The notes: generated by a model not told the origin, from the letters alone. A stretch of DNA of 64,000 nucleotides from a bacterium (GCA_015075175.1 JABTUV010000008.1:172588-236587); one strand, 5' to 3'. Shown: positions 20,138-31,775, counted from the stretch's first letter. A program made the numbers and translations.

Positions 20138-21096
20138 CGTGGTTTTCACGACCCAAGCGCTACACCAAGCTGGGCCGGACCCAGCCGCCCGAGGCCGAAC
20201 CGCCCAAGAAAAAGGACATCCCCGAAGGGGTGATGACGAAGTGCCCGAGCTGCGGGCAACTGCTCTACACGAAGAACCTGGAAGAGAACAACAACTCGGT
20301 CTGTTACTTGTGCGACTACCACTTTCGCATCGACGCGCGGCGGCGGCTGGCGCTGCTGGTCGACGCGGGCAGCTTTGTTGAGACGGACGCGGGGCTGGTG
20401 TCCGCCGATCCGCTGCGTTTCCTGGACTACGCCCGCAAGGTCGAGGCGACGCGCCGCAAGACCGGCCTGGCGGATGCGGTGATCTGCGGAGTCGGCGAGA
20501 TTCGCGGCCGTCGCGCGGTCGTCTCCGTATCGGACTTCAATTTCATGGGCGGGAGTATGGGCTCGGTCGTCGGCGAGAAGGTGACGCGCGCCTTGGAGCA
20601 CGCGCTGGAGGCGAAGTTGCCGGCGGTTTCCGTTTCCGCCGGCGGGGGCGGCGCGCGGATGCACGAGGGCATGCTTTCGCTCATGCAGATGGCCAAGACC
20701 AGCGCCGCCGCCGGACGATTGAAAGAGGCCGGCATTCCCTTCATCTCGATTTTTACCGATCCTACCATGGGAGGCGTCGCCGCCAGTTACGCCAGCCTGG
20801 GCGACGTCTTGATCGCGGAGCCCGGCGCCATGATCGGCTTCGCCGGCCCGCGCGTCATCGAGCAGACCATCCACCGCCGACTGCCGGAAGGCTTCCAGCG
20901 GGCGGAGTTTCTCCTGGAGCACGGCATGTTGGACATGATCTGCCATCGCTCCGAGCTGAAGGACACCGTGGCCGAACTGCTGGACCTCCTTTGGTACGCG
21001 CGCGCGGCGCTCGCCGCCGCGCGCGCCGAGGCCGCCAAGCTGCGCCCCCGCAACGACGACGTGATCCACCTGCCCAAGCCGGCGGCGGGAGGATAG
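20134..21096 (+). CDS. accD: Acetyl-CoA carboxylase carboxyltransferase beta subunit
   Basis: AccD forms the carboxyltransferase of acetyl-CoA carboxylase with AccA and makes malonyl-CoA. An N-terminal zinc ribbon is clear, with C37 and C40 in CPSCG and C57 and C60 in CYLC. The crotonase-like domain shows SDFNFMGGSMGSVVGEK, GGGGARMHEGMLSLMQMAKT and PTMGGVAASYASLGD. The length of 320 residues is slightly above usual. trpA-accD linkage is common in many bacteria. The gene ends the operon. Confidence 0.96.
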   Translation: MTWFSRPKRYTKLGRTQPPEAEPPKKKDIPEGVMTKCPSCGQLLYTKNLEENNNSVCYLCDYHFRIDARRRLALLVDAGSFVETDAGLVSADPLRFLDYARKVEATRRKTGLADAVICGVGEIRGRRAVVSVSDFNFMGGSMGSVVGEKVTRALEHALEAKLPAVSVSAGGGGARMHEGMLSLMQMAKTSAAAGRLKEAGIPFISIFTDPTMGGVAASYASLGDVLIAEPGAMIGFAGPRVIEQTIHRRLPEGFQRAEFLLEHGMLDMICHRSELKDTVAELLDLLWYARAALAAARAEAAKLRPRNDDVIHLPKPAAGG

Positions 21097-21119
21097 GTCC
21101 TATTCCTCTGTAAATTTCC

Positions 21120-21148
21120 TTGACAGAGCTTGCCCCTGGTGTTAAGAG
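21120..21148 (+). promoter_or_regulatory. Promoter before the 2TM-domain gene
   Basis: A perfect TTGACA (21120-21125), a 17-base spacer and TAAGAG (21143-21148) lie about 43 bases before the ATG at 21191. The -10 is weak. Confidence 0.45.
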
Positions 21149-21190
21149 CTACAGCAATCTGATTTTTCAGTATTTCAGGCATTTTACTTG

Positions 21191-21853
21191 ATGTTTAGCT
21201 TTATCAAAAACCTGTTCGCGCGCGAGCCCGAGGAGCCTGTGCTCCCGGAGATCGATTTCGGAGGTAGGCCCAACGTGGAGCAACATCCCCATTTCGAGGC
21301 GTTCGACCCATTTGCCGAGCCGGACCCGCTGAGCAAGTCGATCCAGTTGAATCTCAATGATTTCGAGACGCCCCAGGCAGCGCCGGCCCCTCGCTTTCGC
21401 GGCGAGGTTGTGGAACCGCCGCCTGCCGCCAGGCCGGCTGCCCCCCCGACGCCCGAGCCGGCGCCCCGCCGTGAGCCGGAGCGCCCCCGCGAGCGGTCCG
21501 TCGAGCGGCCTCGCCCCGAGCCTGCCCGCTCGTCGCTGGAGTCGGAATCCCTCCTGGAGTCGGACGCCTTCGTGCGCGCCCGGCGCGTGGCCGAAATGAA
21601 GTTCAGTTTCGTCTTGACCGCGATTGCCCTGACCCTCGTCAACATCGGCCTGGCGATCGTTTCCTACCTGGAGATTCAACCCGCCGGTCCATGGTGGTTT
21701 TGCTGGCCGCTGGGGGTCTCGGTCCTGTACCTCCTGGCCCGCTTCATCAAGGTCTACGTGCTTCAGGGGCTGGACCTGCGCAGCCTGAAGGAGCGCCGGC
21801 TGGAGGAGATGACGCTGCGGGAAGTCCGCCGCAGCCGCTTGATGTCCTCGTAG
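21191..21853 (+). CDS. Proline-rich protein with C-terminal two-helix membrane domain
   Basis: The 220-residue protein starts MFSFIKNLFARE. It has an acidic segment (about 10-60), a low-complexity Pro/Glu/Arg linker (about 62-115), then two hydrophobic helices around 140-160 and 168-188 separated by PAGPWWFCWPLG, and a charged tail. The helical hairpin resembles the small 2TM domain often fused to kinases, but no kinase is present here. A cytoplasmic amphipathic N-terminus and proline linker suggest a membrane tether for a partner. Function unknown. The ATG was preferred over the TTG one codon upstream. Confidence 0.6.
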   Translation: MFSFIKNLFAREPEEPVLPEIDFGGRPNVEQHPHFEAFDPFAEPDPLSKSIQLNLNDFETPQAAPAPRFRGEVVEPPPAARPAAPPTPEPAPRREPERPRERSVERPRPEPARSSLESESLLESDAFVRARRVAEMKFSFVLTAIALTLVNIGLAIVSYLEIQPAGPWWFCWPLGVSVLYLLARFIKVYVLQGLDLRSLKERRLEEMTLREVRRSRLMSS

Positions 21854-21881
21854 AGACGCAACGCTTGCAGCACGCCTTCCT

Positions 21882-22943
<1,062 letters not shown>

Positions 22944-22982
22944 GCGGGAAGGCTACTGAAGCTTCGCAAGACTGTCAAACCA

Positions 22983-23082
22983 GTAGGGTGCGCACCGCGC
23001 ACCGATGGAGCACGAGCCGGACGGACGCGCCGGCAGGGAAGCCGGCGGTGGGGGCGGGGTTGGTGCGCGGTGCGCACCCTAC
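22983..23082. repeat. Inverted pair of GTAGGGTGCGCACC repeats
   Basis: One copy at 22983-23003 faces a second at 23062-23082, separated by 58 bases. Together they could form a long hairpin between the ATPase and the AAA+ regulator genes. Confidence 0.85.
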
Positions 23083-23177
23083 CGGCGGCGGATGTAGGTC
23101 GTTTCGACCGCGGCCCACGCGCGCCCAGTCGTCCCTGCCGCAAAAGGTCGTCCAGGGCGGCGCGGGCGCGTCTGCGG

Positions 23178-24027
23178 CTATCCCAGTAATCGGCGGACTT
23201 CCCGCGGACTGACGCGCTCGCGCTCGCAGAAGAGCGTCAGTACGGCCTCCGCCGCGTCGCCGTCCCCGACTGCAAGCGCGCTCTCCGCGTCCGCGAAATG
23301 TTCCGGCAGGATGTCCTCACCGTCGCACCAGACGCCCGCGCGTTTGAACAGCGTCTCCAGCTCGCGCACGTTGCCCGCATAGCGCCGGCTGCGGAGGTAA
23401 TCAGCGCCCGCCGCGACAGCCGGCGGCCGGGACAGTAGCGCGCGCAGGTGCTCGGCCAGAAGCGGGATGTCCCCGGCACGCTGGCGACAGAGGCGGCAGG
23501 TGGATCCCAGGACCGCCAGGCGATAGTACAGGTCCGACCGGAAGCGTTGTTGTTCCACCAGCCGGCGGAGCGGGGTCTGTCCGGCCGAGATCAGTCGAGA
23601 CCCGCGCGCTCCGTTCGCTGCGGCCGCACACGGGAAAGAAGCGTCCCGTCTCGACCACGCGCAACAGTTTGGCCTGTGCGGTCGCCGACAGGTCGCTGAT
23701 TTCATCCAGAAAGAGGGTGCCACCGTCGGCCAGCAGAAACTTGCCGGGTAAGGGCTTGTCGAACACCATGCCGGGGACCTTGCCCTCCACGCCGAAGAGC
23801 TCCGCTTCCAAGAGGTTCTCCGGCAGGGCGCTGCAATTGAGGGCCACGAACGGCCCGCGCCTCGCCGGGCTGTGATCGTGGATGAGCGCGGCGACGCCCT
23901 CCTTGCCCGTGCCAGTCGCTCCGCAGATGAAGACGGGATGGCATGATGCGGCGGCGCGGCGCGCCGCCGCCAACGCCTTCAGGAAGCTCGGCGACTTCCC
24001 CACGAGACCCGATTCCATGCCCAACAC
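23178..24027 (-). CDS. NtrC-like AAA+ regulator lacking GAFTGA, frameshifted
   Basis: The protein (about 280 residues) matches the central domain of sigma-54 activators: GATGTGKEGVAALIH is Walker A, FVALNCSALPENLLEAELFG the next block, LADGGTLFLDEIS Walker B, and RFRSDLYYRL with RYAGNVRELE the sensor region. No receiver or GAF domain precedes it. The GAFTGA loop, which contacts sigma-54, is replaced by GKVPGMVF. The C-terminus ends in a short VSPREVRRLLG instead of a full Fis-type helix-turn-helix. One extra base near 23598 shifts the frame after ERSARV. The start is GTG at 24027 or ATG at 24018. It may regulate through another polymerase or be a degenerate relic. Confidence 0.72.
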
Positions 24028-24108
24028 CCCATGCCTTCTCGACTTGCGTCACACGGCAGGGCCGGGCGCCAACCGCCGCGCGCACGTGGGGTTGTAGGTC
24101 GGGCAGGC

Positions 24109-26718
24109 TTAACAATCCACAAGTTGGGGACAACTTCTGTCGTTGGGCAGGTGCAATTCCGGCCAGGCCAGCGCCAATTGATCGGCGTCCATACGGAGAT
24201 TGCCGGGCGCCACGCGCAGCCGCAGCCGGCCGGTTCCATCCCCTTCCACCAGGCTCTCGCCGGGAGGGCTTTGCCCGGCCGCCAGCTCCCGCCGCAGGCG
24301 CGACAGGTATTGCGTCACGTACTGGGGAGGAATGCCCAGCTTGTCGCGGGCGACCCAGGCGTGGCCGTGGAGGCGACCCCACGCTATCCGCACCAGCAGC
24401 TCGAACGAACGGAGTGAATGCAGTACCCGCCGCCCGTTCAAGAGCACGACCACGCGCCGGCCGGCGGGCCGGCCGCACACGTCCAGCCGGTCGGGACCGG
24501 GGAGGTCCTCGTTGGCGGCGATGGTCGTCCGCCGCAGCGGGGCCAGAGCTTCGTAGAGCGCTGCGGCCGTCTCCGGCAGAAGCATGGATACGAGCGTTTC
24601 GCGCGGTGCGGCGGCCAGGTCTTCGGGGGTCGAGAAGCCTTCCCGCCAGAGCTGCAAAAACTCGGCCCGCCCCAAGCCGGGTACTCGATAGGATAAAAGC
24701 CCCAGGAGTTCGGCGGGCAGACCAAAACGCGCGCGTGTCGGCAACCCGTCCAGGGCTTCCAGGTCGCGGCCCAACGTGCGCCCGATGGACAGGCAGCTCT
24801 GGCAGAGCCAGGCCAGCGTGTCGGCCAGTTCGTGGAAGCGGCCCTCGGGTGCATGGAAGCGCTCCTCCAGCGCGGCGCCCGGCTCGCCCGCCATCCACGC
24901 CCGCAGGGCCAGCGCCTTCTTGGCGGCCACCTCGTGCCGCTCCTCCCAGCGCGCCCGCTCCGACAACCCCTCCTCTACGTCCTCCAGCGAACTTCCCGCC
25001 CAGTCGCGCAACTCTTCGACGTAACCCTGCCGCGCCTGCGCCGAGTGTTCGACGGGAAAGACAGCCTGTCGTGCCGGCTCCAGAAGACAGGCGAAGAAAA
25101 CGAGAAGCCCTTCCGGCGGAACCGTCTCCAGGCGCTTCCAGAAGGCGGTGATGGCTTCGGCTTCCACCAACCCGAGGCCCAGTTCGGCGACGGTCCGGCC
25201 CAGTCGGGTGCAGGCGTAACGGTCGCGGCGGCGGCGGAGCAGTCCGGCGGCGGCGGCGCGTGCCAGGCTGTCGCGCGCCGCCGCCGCCCAGTCGGGCGCA
25301 TCAAGACTCGGCCGCAGGCGCGCCTGTCCCGACGGCGCAGCCGCCAGGAGGGCCGACAGGTCGCTCTCGGTCTCGTAACCCCACAGGACGAATACCGGCC
25401 CGCCCGAGAGTACCTCGCGCTCGGAGAGATGCAGGGGCAGCCGTTGGGGCGTGCCCTCGAAGAAATGGCGGCGGTAGAGGTCCACCTCCTTGGGGCTGGT
25501 GGCAGGCAGGATGGCGCGGCCGAAGGCGCCCGCGTCGCGCCCCGCGCGGCCCGCCCGGTTGCTCCACTCCTGCGGCAGAAGCAGCCGCTTCTCCGGCGAC
25601 GCCTCCATCTCCCCCGCCCAGGAGAAAGGCAAGACGACCACGTTGCGCGCGGGCAGGTTGACGCCCATCGAGAGCGTGCTGGTCGCTACGAGCAGGAGAA
25701 TCTCGCCCCGGCGAAAGCCTTCCTCGACCAGGCGGCGTTGGCCGGGGGTGAGATCGGCGTTATGGAAGGCGACGGCATGCCGCAGGGTCTCGGCGAGATG
25801 GCCGGCGATCTGGTTGTCGCCCATGCGGGCCAAACCGGCCAGGCACTCGGTGGTGGGACAGAGGGGCAGACGGCGGCCGCCTCCGGCCAGGCCCTGGCCT
25901 CGCCGCGCGAACTGACGAAGAAAGCGTCGGTTCCTCCCGCCTCGCCAGCATGACGGCGGTCGAGAGCGCCGCCTCGTGCGGCGGGGAGTCCATGCCCGCC
26001 AGATCCGTCCAGCGCTCCTCGCCCGTCTCGCCGTCCGGTTCGGTCGTGTAGCGAAAACGTCCGCCCGACAGGATGCCCTTGCGCAAAGGCGCCGGGCGCG
26101 CCTCCGATTGCACCAGCCGCGCCGACAGGTACAACGCTGCTCCTCCGGCCGGTCCAGAACGGCGGAGAGTCCCACCTGCCGCATTCACGTGGCGCGTCCG
26201 CAGATGCGCCAAGAGGAGCTCGAGCAAGGGGCCGCGACTCGAGTCGAAGAGCATCTGCATCTCGTCCCAAACCACCACTCCGACCTGCCGAAAAAGCCCG
26301 GGCGCGCGCCAGAGATAACGCAGCTCTCGTAGATGACGACGCCCAGATCGAACTCACCTCGACAGAGGCGGGCGTCATCCTGGTCGTGGTCGGCGGTCGA
26401 GCACACCACGGACAGACCGTAATCGGCGTAGCGGCGGCGCCACTCGGCGTACTTCTCTTCCGCCAGCGCCTTGAGGGGAACGGCGAAGAGCGCCTTCTTG
26501 CCGGCGAGGATGGCGGAGAGGGCGGCCAGTTCGCCCAGAAGCGTCTTGCCGGAGGAGGTCGGCAGATGGACGAGGAGGTGCTCGGAGGAGAAGAGGTCGC
26601 CGGAGAGGACGGCGCGGGCCTGCGGGCCGCGCAAGGTGGTGACGCCCGAGGCGGACAGCGTTTCCACCAGCGCGGGGGGCAAGCCGTAGGCCACCAGTCG
26701 TTCCACGGGGAGTTCCAT
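24109..26718 (-). pseudogene. DEAD/DEAH-box superfamily II helicase, multiply frameshifted
   Basis: The parts of a Hel308/Ski2-like helicase are present in order but in three frames. Walker A is HLPTSSGKTLLGELAA, motif Ia FAVPLKALAEEKYAEW, motif II VVWDEMQMLFD, motif III GLSAVLDRPEE, motif IV FFVSSRGEAR, motif V LLLVATSTLSMGVNLPARNV and motif VI QEWSNRAGRAGRDAGAFGRA. The C-terminal ~400 residues are helical and intact. Breaks fall near 26322, 26180, 26140, 25919 and 25893, five within about 430 bases, with clean sequence on both sides. Either the gene is decaying or that patch was badly assembled. The start MELPVERLVAYGLPP has no operon partner. Confidence 0.75.
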
Positions 26719-26830
26719 CGCTGTACCTCACATGGCCAGAAGGGATGGCAACGCGCCGGAGGACGGCGCGGGGCACGGGGGAAGGCTACGCCGGCCCGCT
26801 CAACACCCTTGTTCAGTGTATCCTGGTAGT

Positions 26831-26892
26831 TGCGCAGCCTCCTGTGGACTGCGCCAGCTTGCTGGCGCGCGCAGCAGGCCGCGCGGCTACGG
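26831..26892. repeat. GCGCCAGCTTGCTGGCGC-type repeat at the permease stop
   Basis: GCGCCAGCTTGCTGGCGC is self-complementary and is flanked by TAGTTGCGCAGCC and GGCCGCGCGGCTAC. On the minus strand GTAGCCGCGCGGCC supplies the TAG stop of the permease gene at 26887. It may also act as a 3' hairpin for the cobalamin operon. Confidence 0.7.
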
Positions 26893-27915
26893 ACGCGTCC
26901 GGCGCGAGATGAGATAGAGGAAAAACGGCACGCCCAGAAGGCTGGTCACGATCCCCACGGGAATCTCCTGCGCCACGATGGGGAACGCCAGCCGGATGAG
27001 CGTATCGGACGCCAGAAGCAGGATGGCGCCGCCCAACAGCGACGCGGGCAGGAGCCGCCGATGATCCGGGCCGACGATCAGGCGCGTGATGTGGGGCACG
27101 ATGATGCCCGCAAAACCGATCACGCCCGACACGGCGACCGCCGCCGAGGCCAGCATGGCCGCCACGAAGAGCAGCACCCGCTTGGTGCGCTCGACCTCGA
27201 CCCCGATCCAGCCGGCGGACTCATCGCCCAGGAGAATCGCGTTGAGCGGGCGGGCGTACATCATCATCAGCACGATCCCGACCGCCAACCACGGCAGGAG
27301 CGTGAACACGTGGTCCCAGTTGCGCGCGGAAAAGCCGCCCAAGAGCCAGAAGAGCACACTCTGCAAGTCCTGGCTCTTGACGATCATGACGAACGAGGAG
27401 ATGGCCGAGAGCATTCCCGAAAGCGCGAAGCCCACGAGCAGGAGGGTATAGACGGAGACGCCGCCGGGCCGCCAGGCCACGGCATAGACGAGCAAGACGG
27501 TTCCCGCGCCGAACAGGAAGGCGATGGGGGTAGCCCCGGAGAGGGCGCCCCAGCTCCAGTTGAGATGAAAGCTGATGGCGATGATGGCGCCCAGGGCCGC
27601 GCCTGACGATACGCCGGTGGTAAACGGGCAGGCGAGAGGATTCTGAAACAGGCCCTGCATGAGGGCGCCGGCGCCCGCCAGCGCCGCGCCCACGAGCATC
27701 GCCAGCACAATCCGGGGCGCGCGCAGGTTCCAGAGCAGCTCGTGCATCCGCGGCGGCAAGGCGTCCCCCTCACCGGACAGGACCGACTTGATCGAGGCCG
27801 ACACCGTTGCAGGAGAAAGGTCTCCCGGTCCCACGCAGAGTGAGAATACAGCCATGACCACGAGGAGCATCGCCTCGACGGCCAGGACCATGGCGAGGGA
27901 GGGGCGGCGGCTCAT
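26887..27915 (-). CDS. btuC: FecCD/BtuC-type ABC transporter permease
   Basis: The roughly 342-residue permease has about ten hydrophobic helices and the BtuC/FecCD signatures LRAPRIVLAMLVGAALAGAG, MQGLFQNPLACPFTTGVSSG and VIGFAGIIVPHITRLIVGPD. It should form the inner-membrane channel for vitamin B12 or a related corrinoid with the neighbouring ATPase and binding protein. The ATG at 27915 overlaps the binding-protein stop (ATGA); an upstream in-frame ATG at 27933 would overlap more. It is the last gene of an operon headed by a cobalamin riboswitch, which is the main reason to call it BtuC rather than a siderophore permease. Confidence 0.88.
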   Translation of the reverse strand: MSRRPSLAMVLAVEAMLLVVMAVFSLCVGPGDLSPATVSASIKSVLSGEGDALPPRMHELLWNLRAPRIVLAMLVGAALAGAGALMQGLFQNPLACPFTTGVSSGAALGAIIAISFHLNWSWGALSGATPIAFLFGAGTVLLVYAVAWRPGGVSVYTLLLVGFALSGMLSAISSFVMIVKSQDLQSVLFWLLGGFSARNWDHVFTLLPWLAVGIVLMMMYARPLNAILLGDESAGWIGVEVERTKRVLLFVAAMLASAAVAVSGVIGFAGIIVPHITRLIVGPDHRRLLPASLLGGAILLLASDTLIRLAFPIVAQEIPVGIVTSLLGVPFFLYLISRRTRP

Positions 27916-28817
27916 GGCGGGGTTGGGAAACATTCAGGATGGATGGCGCGCGCCAGCGCGCGGAGACCCTCGGCCAGCCGCGGGCCGGGCCGCTGCAGGA
28001 GGTTGTCGTTGAGCAGATAGACGCGGCCCGTCCTGACCGCCGTGGTCGCGCGCCAGCCGGCCCGACGTCGCAGCATCGCCAGCGCCTCGGCGTTGTCCTG
28101 CTCCGCCGTCGTCGGGATGCCCTCCAGCCCGTGGATGACGATCTCCGGGTCGCGCTCGACGATCTCCTCCAGCGAAAGCGAAATCCAGTTCTTCCCATAG
28201 CCCCGCGTGAGATTTTCTCCCCCCGCCAGTTCCACCATGTCGTAGATGAAGCTGCCCGGACCGGGCGAAAAGAAGGGCGGATCCCAGGCGCCGAAGTAGA
28301 CGCGGGGCCGGGTCGTGGCGGCGGCGACGGCGGTCGTGACGGCCGCAATGGCGGCGTTGAAGGCGGCGGCCAGCTCTTGTCCGGCGGTTGCGACGCCGCA
28401 AAGTTCGGCCACGAGCACGATGTCCCGCGGCACGTCCGCCAGTCGCTGCGGATTGAGGCCGAAGACGGGGATGGACAGCTCGCGCAGGCGCGCCAGCATC
28501 CAGTCGGGGTTGCCGTACACGGCCAGCACGAGATCGGGCGAGAGCGCGGCGATCTGTTCGACGCTCATGTTGGCGTAGCCGCCCACGCGCGCGATGTTTT
28601 TTACTTCGGGCGGATAGTCGCAGTAATTGGTGACGCCGACGCAGCGGTCCCCGAGGCCAAGGGCGAAGATGAGCTCGGTGTTGCTGGGGGCCAGCGTGAC
28701 GATGCGCCGGGGAGGAGCGGGAAGCGTGACCTTCCGCCCCAAGGCGTCCGTGCGCGTGAGGGGGAACGTCTGCGCCGCGGCGGCGGTGCAAATGAGAAGA
28801 AAGAGGAGTGCGCGCAT
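27912..28817 (-). CDS. btuF: Periplasmic cobalamin-binding protein, BtuF-like
   Basis: The roughly 301-residue protein begins with a signal peptide, MRALLFLLICTAAAA, and continues as a class III periplasmic binding protein: RRIVTLAPSNTELIFALGLG, VGVTNYCDYPPEV, VGGYANMSVEQIAALSPDLV and GLNPQRLADV. The NYCDYP motif is usual in BtuF-type corrinoid binders. It delivers the ligand to the BtuC-like permease. The ATG at 28817 leads directly into the signal peptide; the ATG at 28832 is the alternative. It starts 16 bases after the ATPase stop, with a repeat in the ATPase tail directly upstream. Confidence 0.88.
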   Translation of the reverse strand: MRALLFLLICTAAAAQTFPLTRTDALGRKVTLPAPPRRIVTLAPSNTELIFALGLGDRCVGVTNYCDYPPEVKNIARVGGYANMSVEQIAALSPDLVLAVYGNPDWMLARLRELSIPVFGLNPQRLADVPRDIVLVAELCGVATAGQELAAAFNAAIAAVTTAVAAATTRPRVYFGAWDPPFFSPGPGSFIYDMVELAGGENLTRGYGKNWISLSLEEIVERDPEIVIHGLEGIPTTAEQDNAEALAMLRRRAGWRATTAVRTGRVYLLNDNLLQRPGPRLAEGLRALARAIHPECFPTPP

Positions 28818-28833
28818 GGGCCTCCCCCTCACC

Positions 28834-29705
<872 letters not shown>

Positions 29706-29706
<1 letters not shown>

Positions 29707-30341
29707 CAATTGCCGCCTCCCGCGCGCGCCGCGTTGCGCAGCTCGACCCGCCCGGTGTGAAAGAGCACGTTCTCCATCACCGGCCGGTCGGACTCGCTCT
29801 CGGGGTCGGGGCCGTGGGGATAGGTGATGGGGCTGTCGTCCTCGCCACGCGAGCCGGGCGGCACGAACAGACAGCGGCAGACCCACAGGTCGCCGGCATC
29901 GCGGTCCAGGTTGTCCGCTCCGCCCAGACTTCCGCCCGCGTCCAGCGCCGCTTTGTTATAAGCGTAGCGTAGATAGTCCCGGCGCTCGGGGAAGCGCCGC
30001 GCCAGCGTCGGGCAATAGAGCGCCTCCTCCGATCCCAGGTAGCCCAAAAGCAGCAGCGAGCGGGGCACACCGCTCCAGTAGCCGTTGCCCGCCGGACCAT
30101 GCCCGAAAACCGTCCGCGTGGGGGAAGGCTCCCAGCCCGCCGTGCCGTCCGCCAGCGGAAACGCTCCGTAATCGGACTGGTAGGCCAACAGCGCGGTTCC
30201 AAGCGCGTGCAGGTTGCCCTGGCAGGCGGCGATCTCCGACCGGGCGACGGCACGACGATAGTTGGGGACGGCAATGGCGACCAGAATCGCAATCACGGCG
30301 ACTACCACCAGGAGTTCGATGAGCGTAAAGGCGCGCTTCAT
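29706..30341 (-). CDS. Prepilin-type (pseudopilin-like) secreted protein
   Basis: The 211-residue protein starts MKRAFTLIELLVVVAVIAIL, a class III prepilin signal whose cleavage precedes a phenylalanine-like position with the conserved glutamate five residues on. The rest is a soluble domain with the Tyr-Trp/Cys pattern (ALYCPTLARRFPE, DLWVCRCLFVPPG) common in major-pseudopilin-like proteins of Planctomycetes-type bacteria. It should be processed by a prepilin peptidase and sit in the inner membrane or a pseudopilus. No other pilus genes are nearby. It overlaps the propeller gene upstream (ATGA) and the ATPase gene downstream (TGATG), so it is firmly within the cobalamin operon. Confidence 0.9.
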
Positions 30342-31690
30342 CGCAGCGCCTCCCACGCCCGAGCGGGCACGCCCGTCGTGGCCAGGCCCAGGATGGCGTA
30401 GAGCTCGAAATTGCCGCTGCGGTTGTCCTCGTAAACGATCATGGCCTCCCCGCGCGACGACAGCTTGATGGCCGGATGCTGCGCGCTGCCGGTCGTGCTC
30501 GTCAACTTGACCGCCTCACCCAACTGATCGCCGGAGAAGCGATAGGTGCAATAGAAGACGTTGTAAACGCGGTCGCGGTTGTCGCTCCAGACCAAATGCA
30601 CGGTCTCATCGGCGTCGACGGCCAGATCGGGATGCTGCGAAACCGCGCCGTCCATGGTAATGCGCCGGGAGTCGGTGAAGGTAGTGGCGCCGCCGATGAG
30701 TCGGGCCAGGTAGATTTCGCCGTTGCCGTGGCGGCGGTCGGTCCAGGCGGCGTAGAGATTGCCCAGCGGCGAACGCGCCAGCCGCGGCGGGTCCAGGTTG
30801 TTGCCGCCCGTCGTCACGAACTTGTCCAGGCTTTGTACTTCACCCGTCGCCGACAGCGTCATGGTCCAGAGGGGCGCGCTGGCGGCGAAGCCCTCCGTCC
30901 AGACCAGGTGCACAAGGCCGGCGGCGTCCTCGGCGATGGACGGTTGCCAGAACGAGCCGCGCCCGCTGCCCGATTGATACACCGTCTTGCGCATCTGGCT
31001 CATGGGACGGGACGCGAACTGGCCGGAGGCGTCGCTGGCGTGCGCGTAGATGTCACCCACGTTGTAATCGGCGAAGAAGTCCTGCCAAGCGATCCAGACG
31101 CGCCCGTCCGCGCCCAGCGCCATCTGCGGACTGTAACCGTTGTCGCCCTGATGCCCGGCGTCGGTGTGGGTGAAACGTTCGTCGGTCGGACTCCAGGTTC
31201 CGCCCGGGGGGCGGCGATCCAGGTAGATTTCATAATTGTCGATGAAGGTTCCCGCCTCGGTAGTATGGCGGGCGTCGTGCCAGGCGGCGACGACGGTTCC
31301 ATCGGGCCGCGCGCACAGCGACGGATGGCCGCCGCCGATCTCGCGCTGGTCGGGCAGGTAGCCGTTGTTGACGCGCTCCGGCGGACTCCAGGCGCCGGCC
31401 TCGTAGCGCGTGTAATAGATGCGGCTGGGTTCGTCAGGCGTGTTTACCAGCACGTTGGCGACCGCCGATTCGGGCCATTCAGTGTAGATGAGATGGAAGA
31501 CTCCGGAAGCGTCGCAGACCAGGTTTCCGCCCGGCGTGCGGGAGAGCCGGGTCTGGCTGGCGGAAGCCGTGATGGGACCGGCGGAGACGAAGCGGAACAC
31601 GGCGCTATGCGCGGTTGCGGCGGCCCAAAGGCAGCCCAGGGCGACGAGACGGCCCGGCCAGCGCGTGCCGGGTGGGAAAACAGCCGACAT
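30338..31690 (-). CDS. Secreted beta-propeller (sialidase-fold-like) protein
   Basis: The 450-residue protein has a signal peptide (MSAVFPPGTRWPGRLVALG then a hydrophobic stretch to about residue 30). It then shows six or seven repeats ending in a W-x-D-x-R pattern: VAAWHDARH, WIAWQDFF, HLVWTEGF, YAAWTDRRHGNGEIY, HLVWSDNRDR and IVYEDNRSGNFELY. This is the pattern of non-enzymatic sialidase-like propellers; no Asp-box-rich catalytic set is evident. The start at 31690 has a near-ideal ribosome site, GGGAGGTTTTTC, that lies in a predicted riboswitch-linked hairpin. It is the first gene after the cobalamin riboswitch. A surface role in capturing corrinoid or a carrier is inference. Confidence 0.82.
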   Translation of the reverse strand: MSAVFPPGTRWPGRLVALGCLWAAATAHSAVFRFVSAGPITASASQTRLSRTPGGNLVCDASGVFHLIYTEWPESAVANVLVNTPDEPSRIYYTRYEAGAWSPPERVNNGYLPDQREIGGGHPSLCARPDGTVVAAWHDARHTTEAGTFIDNYEIYLDRRPPGGTWSPTDERFTHTDAGHQGDNGYSPQMALGADGRVWIAWQDFFADYNVGDIYAHASDASGQFASRPMSQMRKTVYQSGSGRGSFWQPSIAEDAAGLVHLVWTEGFAASAPLWTMTLSATGEVQSLDKFVTTGGNNLDPPRLARSPLGNLYAAWTDRRHGNGEIYLARLIGGATTFTDSRRITMDGAVSQHPDLAVDADETVHLVWSDNRDRVYNVFYCTYRFSGDQLGEAVKLTSTTGSAQHPAIKLSSRGEAMIVYEDNRSGNFELYAILGLATTGVPARAWEALR

Positions 31691-31696
31691 GAAAAA

Positions 31697-31726
31697 CCTC
31701 CCGCTCCGCGCCGGGGGAAGGGGAGG
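31697..31726 (-). promoter_or_regulatory. Possible ribosome-site-sequestering hairpin
   Basis: On the minus strand CCTCCC (31726-31721) can pair with GGGAGG (31702-31697), which is the ribosome site of the propeller gene. This fits translational control by the riboswitch just upstream. Confidence 0.5.
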
Positions 31727-31775
31727 CGTTGTCAGCGACCCCGCTTCCCAAGCGCGAAGAAGCGATGTTTTGGGT

